From assembly GCF_003797825.1 (NCBI RefSeq), contig NZ_RKME01000002.1:124001-188000 (forward strand): a stretch of 64,000 nucleotides of DNA. The letters run 5' to 3'. The notes beneath the pieces were generated by a model. The model saw nothing but the letters and a program-made list of their open reading frames with translations. It searched no databases and was not told where the DNA came from. The DNA is from Gordonia sp. OPL2 (lineage in GTDB: Bacteria > Actinomycetota > Actinomycetes > Mycobacteriales > Mycobacteriaceae). Made by a program: the position numbers and the translations under genes. This document shows positions 9,656 to 19,585 of the stretch, piece by piece (position 1 is the first letter of the stretch; the number at the start of each line of letters is the position of its first letter).

Positions 9656-11908
9656 TCAGGACTTGTCCAGGTATTCGACCTTGTCCGGCACGAGGATCGC
9701 CCGCACGAGTTCGGCGAGCGGCCGGTGCTCGGCGAGTTCGAGGTCGGCACCGACGATCTCGTCGGCGAACCCACGTGCATCGGCGATGACCTCCGCGTCC
9801 TCCAGCAGCGACAGGAACCGGAGCGAAGACGTCCCGCCGGACTGCAGGGATCCGAGGACGTCGCCTTCTCGACGTTGCTCGAGATCCACACGGGCGAGCT
9901 CGAATCCGTCGGATGAGGCCTCGACCGCGCGTAACCGCTGCATGGCCTGGGAGATCTGCGGTGCTGCGGTCATCAACAGACACAGACCGGGATGTCCACC
10001 ACGTCCGACGCGACCGCGGAGCTGATGCAGCTGACTGACGCCGAAGCGTTCGGCGTCGACGATGACCATCATCGTCGCGTTCGGCACGTCCACACCGACC
10101 TCGATGACCGTGGTCGAGACCACGAGGTCGACCTCACCGCGACCGAATGCGTCCATCACCGCGTTCTTCTCGTCGGCCGGGAGTCGTCCGTGCAGCATCT
10201 CGATGCGCACGTCCGCCAGCGGTCCATCCAGCAGTTCGGAGTACATGTCGAGCACGGACGTACTGGTCGGAGCCTGCCGGTCGTCCTTCGCAGACTTCTT
10301 CGACTTCTTCTCGTCGACGTCGTCGCCGATCCGGGAACACACCACGTACACCTGCCGCCCGGTGGCGATCTCCTCGGCCGCCCGCGCCCACACCCGATCG
10401 ACCCACGAGGAGTTGCCCATCGGCACGACAGACGTGCTGATGGGCTGGCGCCCCCGCGGCAGCTCGGTGAGCACCGACGTCTCGAGATCGCCGAACACCG
10501 TCATCGCCACGGTGCGCGGGATCGGCGTGGCGGTCATCACCAGGAAGTGCGGCATGAGTCCGTCTTTACCTTTGGCCCGCAACACATCTCGCTGCTCCAC
10601 GCCGAATCGGTGCTGCTCGTCGACGACGACCATCCCGAGGTCGAAGAACGTGACGTTCTCCTCCAGCAGGGCATGTGTCCCGATGACGATCCCGGCGCTG
10701 CCTGTCACGACGTCCAGAAGTGTCCGACGTTTGCCCGCGGTCTTCATCGAACCGGTCAGCAGGGCGATCGTCGTGGCACCCTCGGCTGCGGAGAGCTCGC
10801 CGGCCTCGGCCAGATCACCCAACATCGTCCGCATGGTCCGGTGGTGCTGCGCCGCGAGCACCTCGGTCGGAGCGAGGATCGCGCACTGATGGCCGTTGTC
10901 CACCACACGCAGCATCGCCAGCAGCGACACGAGCGTCTTGCCCGAACCCACCTCGCCCTGCAGCAACCGGCTCATCGGGCTGGTCCGGCCGAGTTCGGCC
11001 GCGATCTCCGCGACCACCTCCTGCTGGCCCTCGGTGAGCGTGAACGGGAGCCGCTCCAGGAGCCGGTCCTCGAGTCCGCCGGGCACGTGCGGGCACGCCG
11101 GTGCACTCTCGGCCCGTCCGGCCAGCCGCCGTTGCGCGAGGACCGTCTGAATGGCCAGGGCCTCGTCGAACTTCAGGCGGGCGCGCGCCGTCTCGATGTC
11201 GTCGTCGGTATCGGGCAGGTGCACCCGATGCAGAGCCTCGTCGGTGCTGATGAGTCCGCGCGCCGCGCGTTGTTCTGCGGTCAGGGCGTCGTCCATCGGA
11301 CCGTCCGCGTCGACCGCGGTGAGCACCTGCCGCACCGCACTCCAGATGTTCCATGTCTGGATGTCCTTGGTCGAGGGGTAGATCGGCACGATCGCGCGGT
11401 CGAAACCGGCCGGGTCGACATCTCCGCCGGCCTCCGCCTCGGCGGCGTACATCTCCGACAGCATCGCGGACCCGACCACATGGTCGACATCCGGTTCACC
11501 GTCGGGCAGGACCGCCCATTCCGGGTGGGAGAGCTGGATCTTGCCCTGGAAGGTCTTGACCTTGCCCGCCATCATCACCCGCGCGCCCGCCTTCAGCTGA
11601 TGCTGGATGAACCGCGCGTTGAAGAAGTTGGCCTCGTAGGTGTGGCTGTCGTCGGTGACCGTCACCTTCAGGAAGTTGCCGCTGCGTTTGCGCATGGGGA
11701 TCATCCGCGAGCCGGTGATGCGTCCGACAACGGTGACCCAGTCGTCGTCGGCGGGCATCTCGTCGGCCGACAGCTGTCCCTGCCGCACATACCGTCGCGG
11801 CGCATGGCGCAGCAGCTCCCCGACCGTCGTGACCCCGATCGACTCGAGACGGCTCGCGAGCTTGGGCTCCAGGATCTTCTCGAGCGGGGCACCCATCTCG
11901 GGCATCAC
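9656..11908 (-). CDS. recG: ATP-dependent DNA helicase RecG
   Basis: A 750-residue fork-reversal helicase that processes stalled forks and Holliday junctions. The N-terminal wedge/OB domain spans roughly residues 50-200. Walker A is GEVGSGKT (about 315), the DEAH-like box is VVVDEQHRFG (about 430), and motif VI is QLRGRVGRGG (about 635). The GTG at 11908 overlaps the DAK2 stop; the next codon is an ATG (11905) that makes a TGATG junction, and either could be used. DAK2-recG coupling is widespread in Gram-positive genomes. Confidence 0.96.
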   Translation of the reverse strand: MMPEMGAPLEKILEPKLASRLESIGVTTVGELLRHAPRRYVRQGQLSADEMPADDDWVTVVGRITGSRMIPMRKRSGNFLKVTVTDDSHTYEANFFNARFIQHQLKAGARVMMAGKVKTFQGKIQLSHPEWAVLPDGEPDVDHVVGSAMLSEMYAAEAEAGGDVDPAGFDRAIVPIYPSTKDIQTWNIWSAVRQVLTAVDADGPMDDALTAEQRAARGLISTDEALHRVHLPDTDDDIETARARLKFDEALAIQTVLAQRRLAGRAESAPACPHVPGGLEDRLLERLPFTLTEGQQEVVAEIAAELGRTSPMSRLLQGEVGSGKTLVSLLAMLRVVDNGHQCAILAPTEVLAAQHHRTMRTMLGDLAEAGELSAAEGATTIALLTGSMKTAGKRRTLLDVVTGSAGIVIGTHALLEENVTFFDLGMVVVDEQHRFGVEQRDVLRAKGKDGLMPHFLVMTATPIPRTVAMTVFGDLETSVLTELPRGRQPISTSVVPMGNSSWVDRVWARAAEEIATGRQVYVVCSRIGDDVDEKKSKKSAKDDRQAPTSTSVLDMYSELLDGPLADVRIEMLHGRLPADEKNAVMDAFGRGEVDLVVSTTVIEVGVDVPNATMMVIVDAERFGVSQLHQLRGRVGRGGHPGLCLLMTAAPQISQAMQRLRAVEASSDGFELARVDLEQRREGDVLGSLQSGGTSSLRFLSLLEDAEVIADARGFADEIVGADLELAEHRPLAELVRAILVPDKVEYLDKS

Positions 11909-13572
11909 TCGACTCCGATCTGGAGCAACTGATCCGGCTGACCGGTCCGGTACACGGCGAGTTCCACGCCGGCATAGCTACGGCGCATCTGTTGGGTGAC
12001 GGCGTCGAGGGCGGCGTCGTCGACGTCGGAACCCGCCATCACGGTCACCATCTCACCGCCGGTCGCCAGCATCAGATCCACCAGGGCCGTCGCCGCACCG
12101 GTCTGATCCGGGGCGATGACCAGAACGTCGGAACCGATGAGTCCCAACACATCTCCCACCTCGCAAGTGCCCGCGAGCGTCATGATCCGGGTCTCTGCGC
12201 GGATGAGGGCGCCCCACCGGGTCCCGGCCGCGGCCTCGGCCATCGCATAGGTGTCGGCGTCCGGCGTCTCGGTGCCGTCGTGGACGGCGAGCGCGGACAG
12301 GCACTGCACCATCGACGACGTCGGCAGGAACACGACGGATCGCTGGGTCGAGCGCGTCGCGGCGGTGACCGTGACCAGATCCTGCGAGGACAGCTTTCCG
12401 TTCGCCATGACCACGACATGCGCGCTGTCGGTCGCGCGGATCGCCTCGGTCAGCAGAGCCGGGGTCAATCCGTCGTCGGCGCGGACCACGGCGGCACCGG
12501 CCTCGGCGAACAGCGCCGCCGCGCCCTCGCCGGTCACCGCGGCGACGACGGCCCGCCGATGACGGGGCGGCGGCTCGGCTGTGTCGGCCTGGGCGCGGAT
12601 GGCGTCGAGTGCGAAACAGCTGATCCTGATGTCGGAGATCGGCCCGCGCACGGCCCCGGCCTCGACCGCCTTGCCCGGCTCGCAGGTGTGGACGTGCACC
12701 GAGAAGCGCTCGCCGCCGGCCGAGCTGTCGCCGACGATGACCACCGAATCACCCAGCTGATCAAGGGTCTCCCGCAGCGACCCGATCTGTTCGCCTGCGG
12801 CGCCGTCGAGCAGATACATGACCTCGAAATCCATGTCACTGCCGCCCGAGCACGTGTCGTTCTCACCGTGTCCGGGTTCACCGCCGCCGGTGAGGATGCC
12901 GCGATAGCGTCGGCGACGCTGCGACACCCCGGTGAGCACACCGACCATGGCGTCGGCGAGTGCGAGGAAACCGCGCCCACCGGCGTCGACGACGCCGGCG
13001 CTGGCCAGTTCGGGCAGCTGCTCGGGGGTCCGTTCCAGCGCATCGGCACAGTCGTCGGCGACCGCACGGGCCAGATCGGCCGCCGACTCCGACACATGGG
13101 TCGCCGCGGTCTCCGCGCCGATCCGGATCACGGTCAGCACGGTGCCCTCGCGGGGCTCGCTGACGGCGCGGACGGCGGCGAGCGAACCCAGGCGCAGTCC
13201 GGATGACCACAACTGGTTGAACGTCAGCTGCGACTCGTCCGGGACCAGCTCGGCGGCGTCGGCCACTCCCATCAGGATCTGCGACAGGATGATGCCGGAG
13301 TTGCCCCGTGCCTGCGCGACCGCACCGTCGGCCATCGCGCGCGCGACCGCGGAGACACCCGCGTCCGCGGGCACCTCTCGCAGAGCATTCTCGGCGGCCT
13401 GCATCGTGAACAGCATGTTGCTGCCTGTGTCGGAATCCGGGATCGGGAAGACGTTCAGATCGTTGATCTCACCGCGCAACCCCTCGAGTCCCTCGACCGC
13501 GGCATGCGCCCAGTCCCGCAGCAGCTGCGGGTTCATCGTCGTGGAGAGGCCGCCGTCGAACACCGACTCCAT
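11905..13572 (-). CDS. DAK2 domain protein, FakA-like fatty acid kinase
   Basis: A 555-residue DAK2/YloV-type protein. The N-terminal kinase domain has the Mg-ATP motif [14 protein letters not shown] (about residues 31-44) and a glycine-rich [12 protein letters not shown] segment. The C-terminal half is a DAK1-like domain of the DegV-associated type. In Firmicutes this architecture is FakA, which phosphorylates fatty acids carried by DegV proteins, so the DegV at 1586-2434 is a candidate partner. The ATG at 13572 is preferred over the longer frame upstream, which runs into the rpmB promoter region. recG follows with a 1-4 nt overlap. Confidence 0.87.
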   Translation of the reverse strand: MESVFDGGLSTTMNPQLLRDWAHAAVEGLEGLRGEINDLNVFPIPDSDTGSNMLFTMQAAENALREVPADAGVSAVARAMADGAVAQARGNSGIILSQILMGVADAAELVPDESQLTFNQLWSSGLRLGSLAAVRAVSEPREGTVLTVIRIGAETAATHVSESAADLARAVADDCADALERTPEQLPELASAGVVDAGGRGFLALADAMVGVLTGVSQRRRRYRGILTGGGEPGHGENDTCSGGSDMDFEVMYLLDGAAGEQIGSLRETLDQLGDSVVIVGDSSAGGERFSVHVHTCEPGKAVEAGAVRGPISDIRISCFALDAIRAQADTAEPPPRHRRAVVAAVTGEGAAALFAEAGAAVVRADDGLTPALLTEAIRATDSAHVVVMANGKLSSQDLVTVTAATRSTQRSVVFLPTSSMVQCLSALAVHDGTETPDADTYAMAEAAAGTRWGALIRAETRIMTLAGTCEVGDVLGLIGSDVLVIAPDQTGAATALVDLMLATGGEMVTVMAGSDVDDAALDAVTQQMRRSYAGVELAVYRTGQPDQLLQIGVE

Positions 13573-13707
13573 GGAACCCCTTACCGTTGATCGTGGCGAT
13601 GCTGCTCGCCCGGTGTGTGAGAGGTTACTCGGACGCCCCGACGACACCGGCCGTCACCGCACACGGCCCGGCGCGGCCGGATCATTGCGCCGGTGCCGGG
13701 CACGGAT

Positions 13708-13737
13708 TTGGTCCGCATGGTCGGGTGACGCTACTCT
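13708..13737 (+). promoter_or_regulatory. Candidate rpmB promoter
   Basis: A -35-like TTGGTC at 13708-13713 and a -10-like TACTCT at 13732-13737 are separated by 18 bp, about 95 nt before rpmB. The rest of the 266-bp gap between the DAK2 gene and rpmB must also hold the divergent promoter for DAK2-recG, which I cannot place. Confidence 0.4.
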
Positions 13738-13838
13738 TGCAGGGTTGCCTTGCAGCTGTACCCGTCGGCGCGTCACGCCCGTCGCGGTCTTCGAGCAGGC
13801 CGAACACGACCACGATCATCTACAAAGGGAGTTCGACG

Positions 13839-14030
13839 ATGGCTGCCGTCTGCGATATCTGCGGCAAGGGACCGGGCTTCGGCAAGTCGGTTTCGCACTC
13901 GCACCGGCGCACGAACCGCCGGTGGAACCCGAACATTCAGTCGGTGCGCGTCGAGGTCGCGCCGGGGAACCGCAAGCGCAAGAACGTGTGCACCTCCTGC
14001 CTGAAGGCCGGCAAGACCGCACGCGTCTGA
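13839..14030 (+). CDS. rpmB: 50S ribosomal protein L28, zinc-ribbon form
   Basis: A 63-residue L28. The two Cys pairs CDIC (residues 5-8) and CTSC (near 53-56) mark the zinc-binding (C+) form; many actinobacteria also have a Zur-controlled C- copy elsewhere, used when zinc is short. A good ribosome-binding site, AAAGGGAG, lies at 13824-13831. Single-gene unit: the next gene is 127 nt away and a hairpin follows the stop codon. No Zur-type palindrome was seen upstream, as expected for the zinc-replete copy. Confidence 0.95.
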   Translation: MAAVCDICGKGPGFGKSVSHSHRRTNRRWNPNIQSVRVEVAPGNRKRKNVCTSCLKAGKTARV

Positions 14031-14036
14031 TCTGCT

Positions 14037-14056
14037 GTCGGACGCCGATGTCCGAC
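14037..14056 (+). terminator. Hairpin after rpmB
   Basis: GTCGGAC at 14037-14043 and GTCCGAC at 14050-14056 pair with a 6-nt loop, 6 nt after the rpmB stop. No clear U-run follows, as is usual for actinobacterial terminators. Confidence 0.45.
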
Positions 14057-14157
14057 CGGATCGACCCGAGCTCACACCGACGAACCCGATTCCCCCACGA
14101 GCGATGTCCTCGCCCCGGGAATCGGGTCGTTGTCGTTCGTGGATAAAGTCTGCAGGC

Positions 14158-14973
14158 ATGACCGCACAGCCTTCCTCCGCACCCGCCGTCCCGCTCGTCA
14201 CCCAGGACGGTCCGCTGCTCACCATCGCCGTGTCCACCCCGGCGGCCGGCACGTCACTCGCCGACGACGCCCTGATCGAGGGCGCCGCCGCACTCAAAGA
14301 GGTGGCCCGCGGGGAGCGCGAGGTGGGCGCGGTCCTGCTCGTCGGCACCGGCGCCAACTTCTGCGCCGGCGGCAACGTGCGTGCATTCGCGGCTGCCGAT
14401 CACCGGCCGACGTATCTGCGTGGACTGGCCGAGGACTTCCACGATTTCGTCAACGCGCTCTACGCCGCCGATCGACCGGTCGTCGCCGCGGTGAAGGGGT
14501 GGGCCGCCGGAGCCGGGATGAGCATCGTGCTCCACGCCGACGTCGCGATCGGCGGCTCCTCGACCCGACTGCGCCCGGCCTACCGCGGGATCGGCCTCTC
14601 CCCGGACGGGGGCATGACCTGGACCCTCCCGCGCGTCGTCGGTCCGGCCCGTGCACGCCAGATCATCCTGACCGACCAGGTCATCGACGCCGAACAGGCA
14701 CTCGCCTGGGGTCTGCTGTCGGAGGTCGTCGCCGACAACGACGTCGACTCGGCCGCACGCACCGCTGCGGAGCAGATCGCAGCGGGTCCCCGCGGAGCCG
14801 CCGCTGCCACCCGCGCACTGATCACCTCGTCCGCGACCGATTCGCTGGCCGAACACCTCGCCGCGGAGGCACATTCGATCTCCACGCTGTCCGGCACACC
14901 GGAGGGCATCGAGGGCGTCGACGCGTTCATCGCCAAGCGGTCCCCCGATTTCGCGGCGGCACGACAGTCCTGA
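14158..14973 (+). CDS. Enoyl-CoA hydratase/isomerase family protein
   Basis: A 271-residue crotonase. The oxyanion-hole segments are FCAGGNVRAFA (about residues 65-75) and KGWAAGAGMS (about 113-122). At the usual second catalytic position the sequence is GLSPDGGMTWTLPR, with Asp in place of the hydratase Glu, as in PaaG-like isomerases, so isomerase activity is as likely as hydration. The start is the ATG at 14158; no strong ribosome-binding site is visible. Monocistronic, convergent with ung. Substrate unknown. Confidence 0.85.
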   Translation: MTAQPSSAPAVPLVTQDGPLLTIAVSTPAAGTSLADDALIEGAAALKEVARGEREVGAVLLVGTGANFCAGGNVRAFAAADHRPTYLRGLAEDFHDFVNALYAADRPVVAAVKGWAAGAGMSIVLHADVAIGGSSTRLRPAYRGIGLSPDGGMTWTLPRVVGPARARQIILTDQVIDAEQALAWGLLSEVVADNDVDSAARTAAEQIAAGPRGAAAATRALITSSATDSLAEHLAAEAHSISTLSGTPEGIEGVDAFIAKRSPDFAAARQS

Positions 14974-15010
14974 GCCCGCGGCCGCCCGGCCCTGATCGCG
15001 AAAAGTGCGG

Positions 15011-15721
15011 TCAGGAGGGCAGGCGCCAGTCGACCGGATCGGCACCCAGGTCCTCGAGCGCCTCGTTGGCGCGGCTGAACGGACGAGAACCGAAGAATCC
15101 GCGACTGGCCGACAGCGGTGAGGGATGCGGTGATTCGATCACCGGGACGTCGGGCAGCCACTGAGTCAGGTTGCCCGCGTCCTTGCCCCAGAGGATGGCG
15201 ACGAGCGGTTCGGCCTCGCGGGCCACGAGGGCCTTGATCGCACACTCGGTGACCTGTTCCCAGCCTTTGCCACGGTGCGAGGCGGGCTCCCCCGGAGACA
15301 CCGTGAGGACCCGGTTCAGCAGCAGCACACCGGATCTCGCCCACGGGGTGAGATCACCGTTCGCCGGTCGCGGATATCCGAGATCCTCGCAGTACTCGCG
15401 GTAGATGTTGGCCAGCGAACGCGGGATCGGCGAGACCTCGGGTGCCACCGAGAAACTCAGGCCGACGGCGTGCCCCGGGGTCGGATACGGATCCTGTCCG
15501 ACGATCAGGACCCGCACGTCGTCGAACGGATGGGTGAAGGCGCGCAGGACGTTCGCCCCCGACGGCAGGTAGCCGCGGCCCTCGGCGTTCTCCGCCCGGA
15601 GAAACCGTCCCATCGAGGCGATGACCGGCTCGACCGGTGCGAGTGCCGCGGCCCAACCGGGATCGATCAACTCCGACAACGGTTTCGGCGCCGGCGGCGC
15701 GGTGTCGTGGCCCTCGCTCAT
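15011..15721 (-). CDS. ung: Uracil-DNA glycosylase
   Basis: A 236-residue family 1 UDG, which removes uracil from DNA in base excision repair. The water-activating loop is [19 protein letters not shown] (about residues 78-96), and the minor-groove intercalation loop is [13 protein letters not shown] (about 200-212). The ATG at 15721 overlaps the stop of the gamma-carbonic-anhydrase-like gene as ATGA. It lies between that gene and a converging crotonase gene. Confidence 0.96.
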   Translation of the reverse strand: MSEGHDTAPPAPKPLSELIDPGWAAALAPVEPVIASMGRFLRAENAEGRGYLPSGANVLRAFTHPFDDVRVLIVGQDPYPTPGHAVGLSFSVAPEVSPIPRSLANIYREYCEDLGYPRPANGDLTPWARSGVLLLNRVLTVSPGEPASHRGKGWEQVTECAIKALVAREAEPLVAILWGKDAGNLTQWLPDVPVIESPHPSPLSASRGFFGSRPFSRANEALEDLGADPVDWRLPS

Positions 15722-16239
15722 CCGATCCTCCGCAGTGCCTCGCGAAAGTACTTCCCGTTCTCGTGGTACATCTCGACATTCAGGTCCACGTGCCCCTCGG
15801 GCACCTCGAAGCCCTCCCGGATCCGCGCGGGAACGCCCAACGCCATCGAGCGCGGAGGCACGGTGAATCTGAACGGCACCACCGCGCCGGCGCCGACGAT
15901 CGCACCTGCGCCCACCGTCGATCCGTTGAGGACGACCGATCCGGAGGCGATCAGGCAGTGGTCGCCGATGGTCGCACCCTCGATATGGGCGTTGTGCCCG
16001 ACGACGCATTCGTCGCCGATGACGGTCGCATCGATCGGTGTGCAGTGGATGATCGTGCCGTCCTGGATGTTCGTGCGCCGCCCGACCGTGATCGTGCCGG
16101 AATCACCGCGCAGTACCGCGGTGGGCCAGATCGAGACACCATCGCCGAGGGTCACGTCTCCGATCACCACGGCGTCGGGGTGAATATAGACGTCGTCACC
16201 GATCGTGGGTTCGCGGTCGCCGAGAGCATAGATAGCCAT
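15718..16239 (-). CDS. Gamma carbonic anhydrase-like hexapeptide-repeat protein
   Basis: A 173-residue left-handed beta-helix protein. Repeated (V/I)xG(D/A)xx hexapeptides fill residues 10-125, followed by a C-terminal helix. Candidate zinc ligands are the histidines of IIHCTPI and [10 protein letters not shown]. The family includes real gamma carbonic anhydrases and acyl-transferase relatives such as PaaY and YrdA; sequence alone does not choose between them. It overlaps ung by 4 nt. In M. tuberculosis the nearest homologue is elsewhere, so the ung coupling is lineage-specific as far as I recall. Confidence 0.85.
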   Translation of the reverse strand: MAIYALGDREPTIGDDVYIHPDAVVIGDVTLGDGVSIWPTAVLRGDSGTITVGRRTNIQDGTIIHCTPIDATVIGDECVVGHNAHIEGATIGDHCLIASGSVVLNGSTVGAGAIVGAGAVVPFRFTVPPRSMALGVPARIREGFEVPEGHVDLNVEMYHENGKYFREALRRIG

Positions 16240-16296
16240 GCACCGAATCTAGACATCCGCACCTCGACGCCGGTCGCCCGGTGCCCGCAACGTCCG

Positions 16297-17328
16297 TCAC
16301 GTCTCGAACGACTGCCATCCGCGCAGCCCACCGACCGGATGTCCGTCGACAAAGGCGTCGGCGCCCTCGCTCACCTGACCGATCGTCGTCCAGCCCGGTG
16401 GCACCGCGCCCGGCGGGAAGGCGCCGAGCAGTTCGTGGTCCTCACCGCCGGCAACCGTCCAGTCGCGTAGGTCGACGCCGAGAGCCTCAGCCGCCGAGCG
16501 CATCTCGTCCGATGCCGGAATGCGTCCGCTGTCGACGTCGAGCCGGACACCAGAGGCTGCTGCCATGGTGATCAGCTCCTCGACCAGGCCGTCGGAGACA
16601 TCGGTCATCGCATGTACACCCGCGCGCGCCGCGATCGGCCCCTGACCGAGGTCGGGTGCGGGCAGTCGATGGGCGTCGACCAGACGCGAATATCGTTCCG
16701 GCAGTTCGTCGGACCCTGCTGATTCGGCGGCGAGCAGCACCGCGAGCCCGGCGGCACTGGCCCCGAGTGTGCGGCCCGTGACCGCGAGCTCGTCACCCGG
16801 TCGGGCACCCCCGACGACAGTCGGCGCCAGACCGTCGAGCATGCCCACCGTGGTGACGGTGAGAACGACCTGCTCGGCGGCGACGAGGTCCCCGCCCAGA
16901 ACGCGGCCACCCAGACGGTGCGTGGCCTCGACGATGCCGGCGTCGAGGTCGAGCACGGTTCCGACGGTGGTCTCGCGTGGACACGCGATCGACACGACGA
17001 CTCCCGAGACGCGACCTCCCATCGCCGCGATGTCGGCGGCGCTCTGCACGACCGCGCGGGCGCCGACCGTGTGGGGATCGGACCAGTCGAAGCGGAAATG
17101 CCTGTCCTGGACGGCGGTGTCGGTGCTGATCACGGCTGGTCCTGCGGTGTCGATCACCGCCGCGTCGTCGCCGGAACCGATGACGATGTCGTGGGCCGGA
17201 CCGTGCATCGCCGGCGGGGTGTCGTGCACGGTTGCCGCCCGGGTGAGTTCGGCGATGAGCCGGCGTTCGCCGACCTCGCCCACGGTCCGCGACCGATCGA
17301 CCGGGTCGCCGATGGTTCCGACGGTCAC
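16297..17328 (-). CDS. thiL: Thiamine-monophosphate kinase
   Basis: A 343-residue ThiL, which phosphorylates thiamine monophosphate to thiamine diphosphate. The conserved GSGDDAAVIDT is at about residues 52-62, the metal-binding STDTAVQDRHFRFDW at 70-84, and MTDVSDGLVEEL near 225. GTG start at 17328. Thiamine diphosphate is the cofactor of IlvB, also in this window. Single gene between the gamma-CA gene and the divergent Lrp-type gene. Confidence 0.95.
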   Translation of the reverse strand: MTVGTIGDPVDRSRTVGEVGERRLIAELTRAATVHDTPPAMHGPAHDIVIGSGDDAAVIDTAGPAVISTDTAVQDRHFRFDWSDPHTVGARAVVQSAADIAAMGGRVSGVVVSIACPRETTVGTVLDLDAGIVEATHRLGGRVLGGDLVAAEQVVLTVTTVGMLDGLAPTVVGGARPGDELAVTGRTLGASAAGLAVLLAAESAGSDELPERYSRLVDAHRLPAPDLGQGPIAARAGVHAMTDVSDGLVEELITMAAASGVRLDVDSGRIPASDEMRSAAEALGVDLRDWTVAGGEDHELLGAFPPGAVPPGWTTIGQVSEGADAFVDGHPVGGLRGWQSFET

Positions 17329-17425
17329 GAAGTCACCTTGGTCTCTCTCGTGTCGCGCTCGGGCGGGGTTGTCAGCGACAATACTGACACCGGGTCGACA
17401 GTCGGAGGCCGGTGCAGACGAGAGG

Positions 17426-17671
17426 ATGGGCGTGGTTCAGGCATACATACTGATCCAGACCGAGGTCGGACGTGCCGCGCTGGCCGCGGCGACGATTGCG
17501 GAGATCTCCGGTGTCGCCTCATCCGAAGAGGTCAGCGGACCCTATGACGTCATCGTGCGGGTGGATGCCGCCGACGCGTCCCACCTCACCGAGGACGTGG
17601 TTCCCCAGATCCAGAAGGTGGACGGGATCACCCGCACGCTCACCTGCCCGGTCGTCAACAGTGCCCACTGA
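17426..17671 (+). CDS. Stand-alone Lrp/AsnC ligand-binding (RAM) domain protein
   Basis: An 81-residue protein with only the ligand-binding/oligomerisation domain of Lrp/AsnC regulators (AYILIQTEVGRA at the start, GPYDVIVRVDAAD in the middle) and no helix-turn-helix. Such single-domain proteins form dimers or larger rings and may sense amino acids or modulate full-length Lrp partners. The ATG at 17426 has GAGAGG just upstream; a GTG two codons later is possible. Divergent from thiL and 79 nt before the DUF3515 gene. Confidence 0.87.
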   Translation: MGVVQAYILIQTEVGRAALAAATIAEISGVASSEEVSGPYDVIVRVDAADASHLTEDVVPQIQKVDGITRTLTCPVVNSAH

Positions 17672-17750
17672 CGCCTGTCCCGACTGATCCTTCGCCACCG
17701 GCGACGAACCACGACGTCGACGGCGCCCACCCCATCACTAGGGTGAGGGT

Positions 17751-18314
17751 GTGACCGACGACAGCCAGCCCGGCGGTGGCGATGACGGCGCCGACCTCGA
17801 CGAGCGCTACGGTTCCGGCCCCCGATTGAGCCCGGCGCTCATCGCCACCCTGGTGGCGATACCGGTGATGGTGATCGTCGGCTTCATCGTGTTCGCGGCC
17901 TCGCGACCGGATCCGACGACACCGATCGAGCAGTACACCTCCGGGGAATCCGCCTCGGCGGACTGCGGCAGGCTCATCGCGGAAGTGCCGGAGACATTCG
18001 AGGGTTTCGGTGACAAGCAGGTCGACGGCACCACCGTCCGCTGGCCGGCCGACGGTGACGGCGACCCGGTCACGTTGCGCTGCGGCATCTCCCGGCCGTC
18101 AGAACTGTCCCCGACGAGCAACCTGCAGGTGATCAACCCGGTGCAGTGGTTCATCACCGACACCGTCGAAGGGGCCGGACAGGCGTACGTGTGCGTCGAT
18201 CACCGTCCGTACGTGGCGATGTGGATCCCCGCGAACGCCGGGAACGGTCCCATCACCGACGTGTCCGCGGTGATCGAGCGCACCCTCCCCCGGGGACCGC
18301 TCGACTTCGGTTGA
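17751..18314 (+). CDS. DUF3515 membrane-anchored protein
   Basis: A 187-residue protein with one membrane helix (about residues 34-54, LIATLVAIPVMVIVGFIVFAA) after an acidic N-terminus and a short outside domain with three cysteines, near residues 69, 108 and 149. It belongs to the actinobacterial DUF3515 family (Rv2980-like). Its usual neighbour ddl (D-Ala-D-Ala ligase) is missing between it and gpsA. GTG start at 17751. Function unknown; the conserved place beside gpsA and ddl in relatives hints at the cell envelope. Confidence 0.85.
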   Translation: MTDDSQPGGGDDGADLDERYGSGPRLSPALIATLVAIPVMVIVGFIVFAASRPDPTTPIEQYTSGESASADCGRLIAEVPETFEGFGDKQVDGTTVRWPADGDGDPVTLRCGISRPSELSPTSNLQVINPVQWFITDTVEGAGQAYVCVDHRPYVAMWIPANAGNGPITDVSAVIERTLPRGPLDFG

Positions 18315-18329
18315 CCTCGCCTCGCCCAC

Positions 18330-18345
18330 GTCGGACATCTCCGAC
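18330..18345. terminator. Small hairpin between convergent DUF3515 and gpsA genes
   Basis: GTCGGA at 18330-18335 and TCCGAC at 18340-18345 pair over a CATC loop in the 61-bp gap between the two convergent stop codons. It could serve both strands; there is no U-run. Confidence 0.4.
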
Positions 18346-18375
18346 AGCCTCGGCGCCGGTCACCCCGATTCGGAC

Positions 18376-19416
18376 TCAGTCATAGATCTCGGGTTTCGTG
18401 CTGCGCCCGAGAAGTGAGCTCACCGCGTCCCCGACCGACAGCCCGCCGTGGCAGACCTGGTGGACCGCGCCCGTCAGCGGCATCTCCACATCGAACTTGT
18501 CTGCCAGCGCGCGGACCGAGGTGCAGGACTTCACGCCCTCGGCCACCTGGCCGTTGGTGGCCTCCTGCGCCTGCTCCATCGTCGCGCCCTCACCGAGGCG
18601 AGCGCCGAACGTCCGGTTCCTCGACAGCGGCGACGAGCAGGTGGCCACGAGATCACCGATTCCGGCGAGGCCGGCGAGCGTCTCGATCTGCGCCCCGACC
18701 GCCACGCCGAGTCTGATGGTCTCGGCCAGGCCACGGGTGATGATGGTCGCCAGCGTGTTCTGGCCGAAGCCGACCCCGCTCGCCATCCCGCAGGCGAGTG
18801 CGATGACGTTCTTCACGGCACCGCCGATCTCGCAGCCGATCACGTCGGTGTTGGTGTACGGCCGGAAATAGCCGGTGTTGAACGCCTGCTGCAGGTCGCG
18901 GGCACGGTGTTCGTCTGCACACGCGATCACGGTCGCGGCGGGCTGGCCCTCGGCGATCTCCCGCGCGAGATTGGGTCCCGACAATGCGGCGATCTGACCG
19001 TCCGGGACGCCCGAGACCTCGCTGATGACCTCGGTCATGCGGAGGAGCGAGCTCGTCTCGACGCCCTTGGCCAGGGAGACGTAGGTGGCGTCGGCGCCGG
19101 TGTACGGGAGCCAGTCGGTGAGGTTGGCGCGCAACGACTGCGACGGCACCGCACAGACCACGATGTCGGCCCCGGACAGCGCCTCCTCGATCGAACTGGT
19201 GGCTCGGAGGCTGTCCGGGAGCGTGATCCCGGACAGGTAGTCCCCGTTGGTGTGGTCGAGGTTGATCCGCTCGGCGAGATCGGGCCGTCGGGCCCACAAC
19301 GTGGTCTCGGTTCCCGCATCGACCAGTACCTTCGCGATCGCCGTCCCCCAGGAACCGGCACCCATCACCACCGCACGCACGACCACTCCTTCGCCGACCA
19401 CCTCGTCGTCACTCAC
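18376..19416 (-). CDS. gpsA: Glycerol-3-phosphate dehydrogenase [NAD(P)+]
   Basis: A 346-residue GpsA, which reduces dihydroxyacetone phosphate to sn-glycerol 3-phosphate for phospholipid synthesis. The Rossmann motif [15 protein letters not shown] is at about residues 16-30, and the catalytic lysine is in [13 protein letters not shown] (about 207). The GTG at 19416 gives a 14-residue lead before the Rossmann strand; the GTG codons just before the strand could also be used. Convergent with the DUF3515 gene. Confidence 0.95.
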   Translation of the reverse strand: MSDDEVVGEGVVVRAVVMGAGSWGTAIAKVLVDAGTETTLWARRPDLAERINLDHTNGDYLSGITLPDSLRATSSIEEALSGADIVVCAVPSQSLRANLTDWLPYTGADATYVSLAKGVETSSLLRMTEVISEVSGVPDGQIAALSGPNLAREIAEGQPAATVIACADEHRARDLQQAFNTGYFRPYTNTDVIGCEIGGAVKNVIALACGMASGVGFGQNTLATIITRGLAETIRLGVAVGAQIETLAGLAGIGDLVATCSSPLSRNRTFGARLGEGATMEQAQEATNGQVAEGVKSCTSVRALADKFDVEMPLTGAVHQVCHGGLSVGDAVSSLLGRSTKPEIYD

Positions 19417-19585
19417 AGTAGTGCGTCCCGGCCGGTGCCGACGCGGATCCTCGCCGCCTCCTCATCGCCCCCGTCTCCTCCTTGTCGCATCCCCTCGTCG
19501 CCTCCCCTCGTCGCCTCCTCGTGGTCGCCACGGTCCGAGACCTACGGGGTCCCTCGCTGGCGGGCACCCCGGGTGGATCGGCATC

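Noticed and set aside
7210..9789. 859-codon plus-strand open frame
   Set aside because: Antisense to the MoxR gene, proA and the HNH gene; codon third positions fit the minus-strand genes, not this frame.
9992..11932. 646-codon plus-strand open frame opposite recG
   Set aside because: Shadow of recG in a GC-rich genome; no recognisable protein features.
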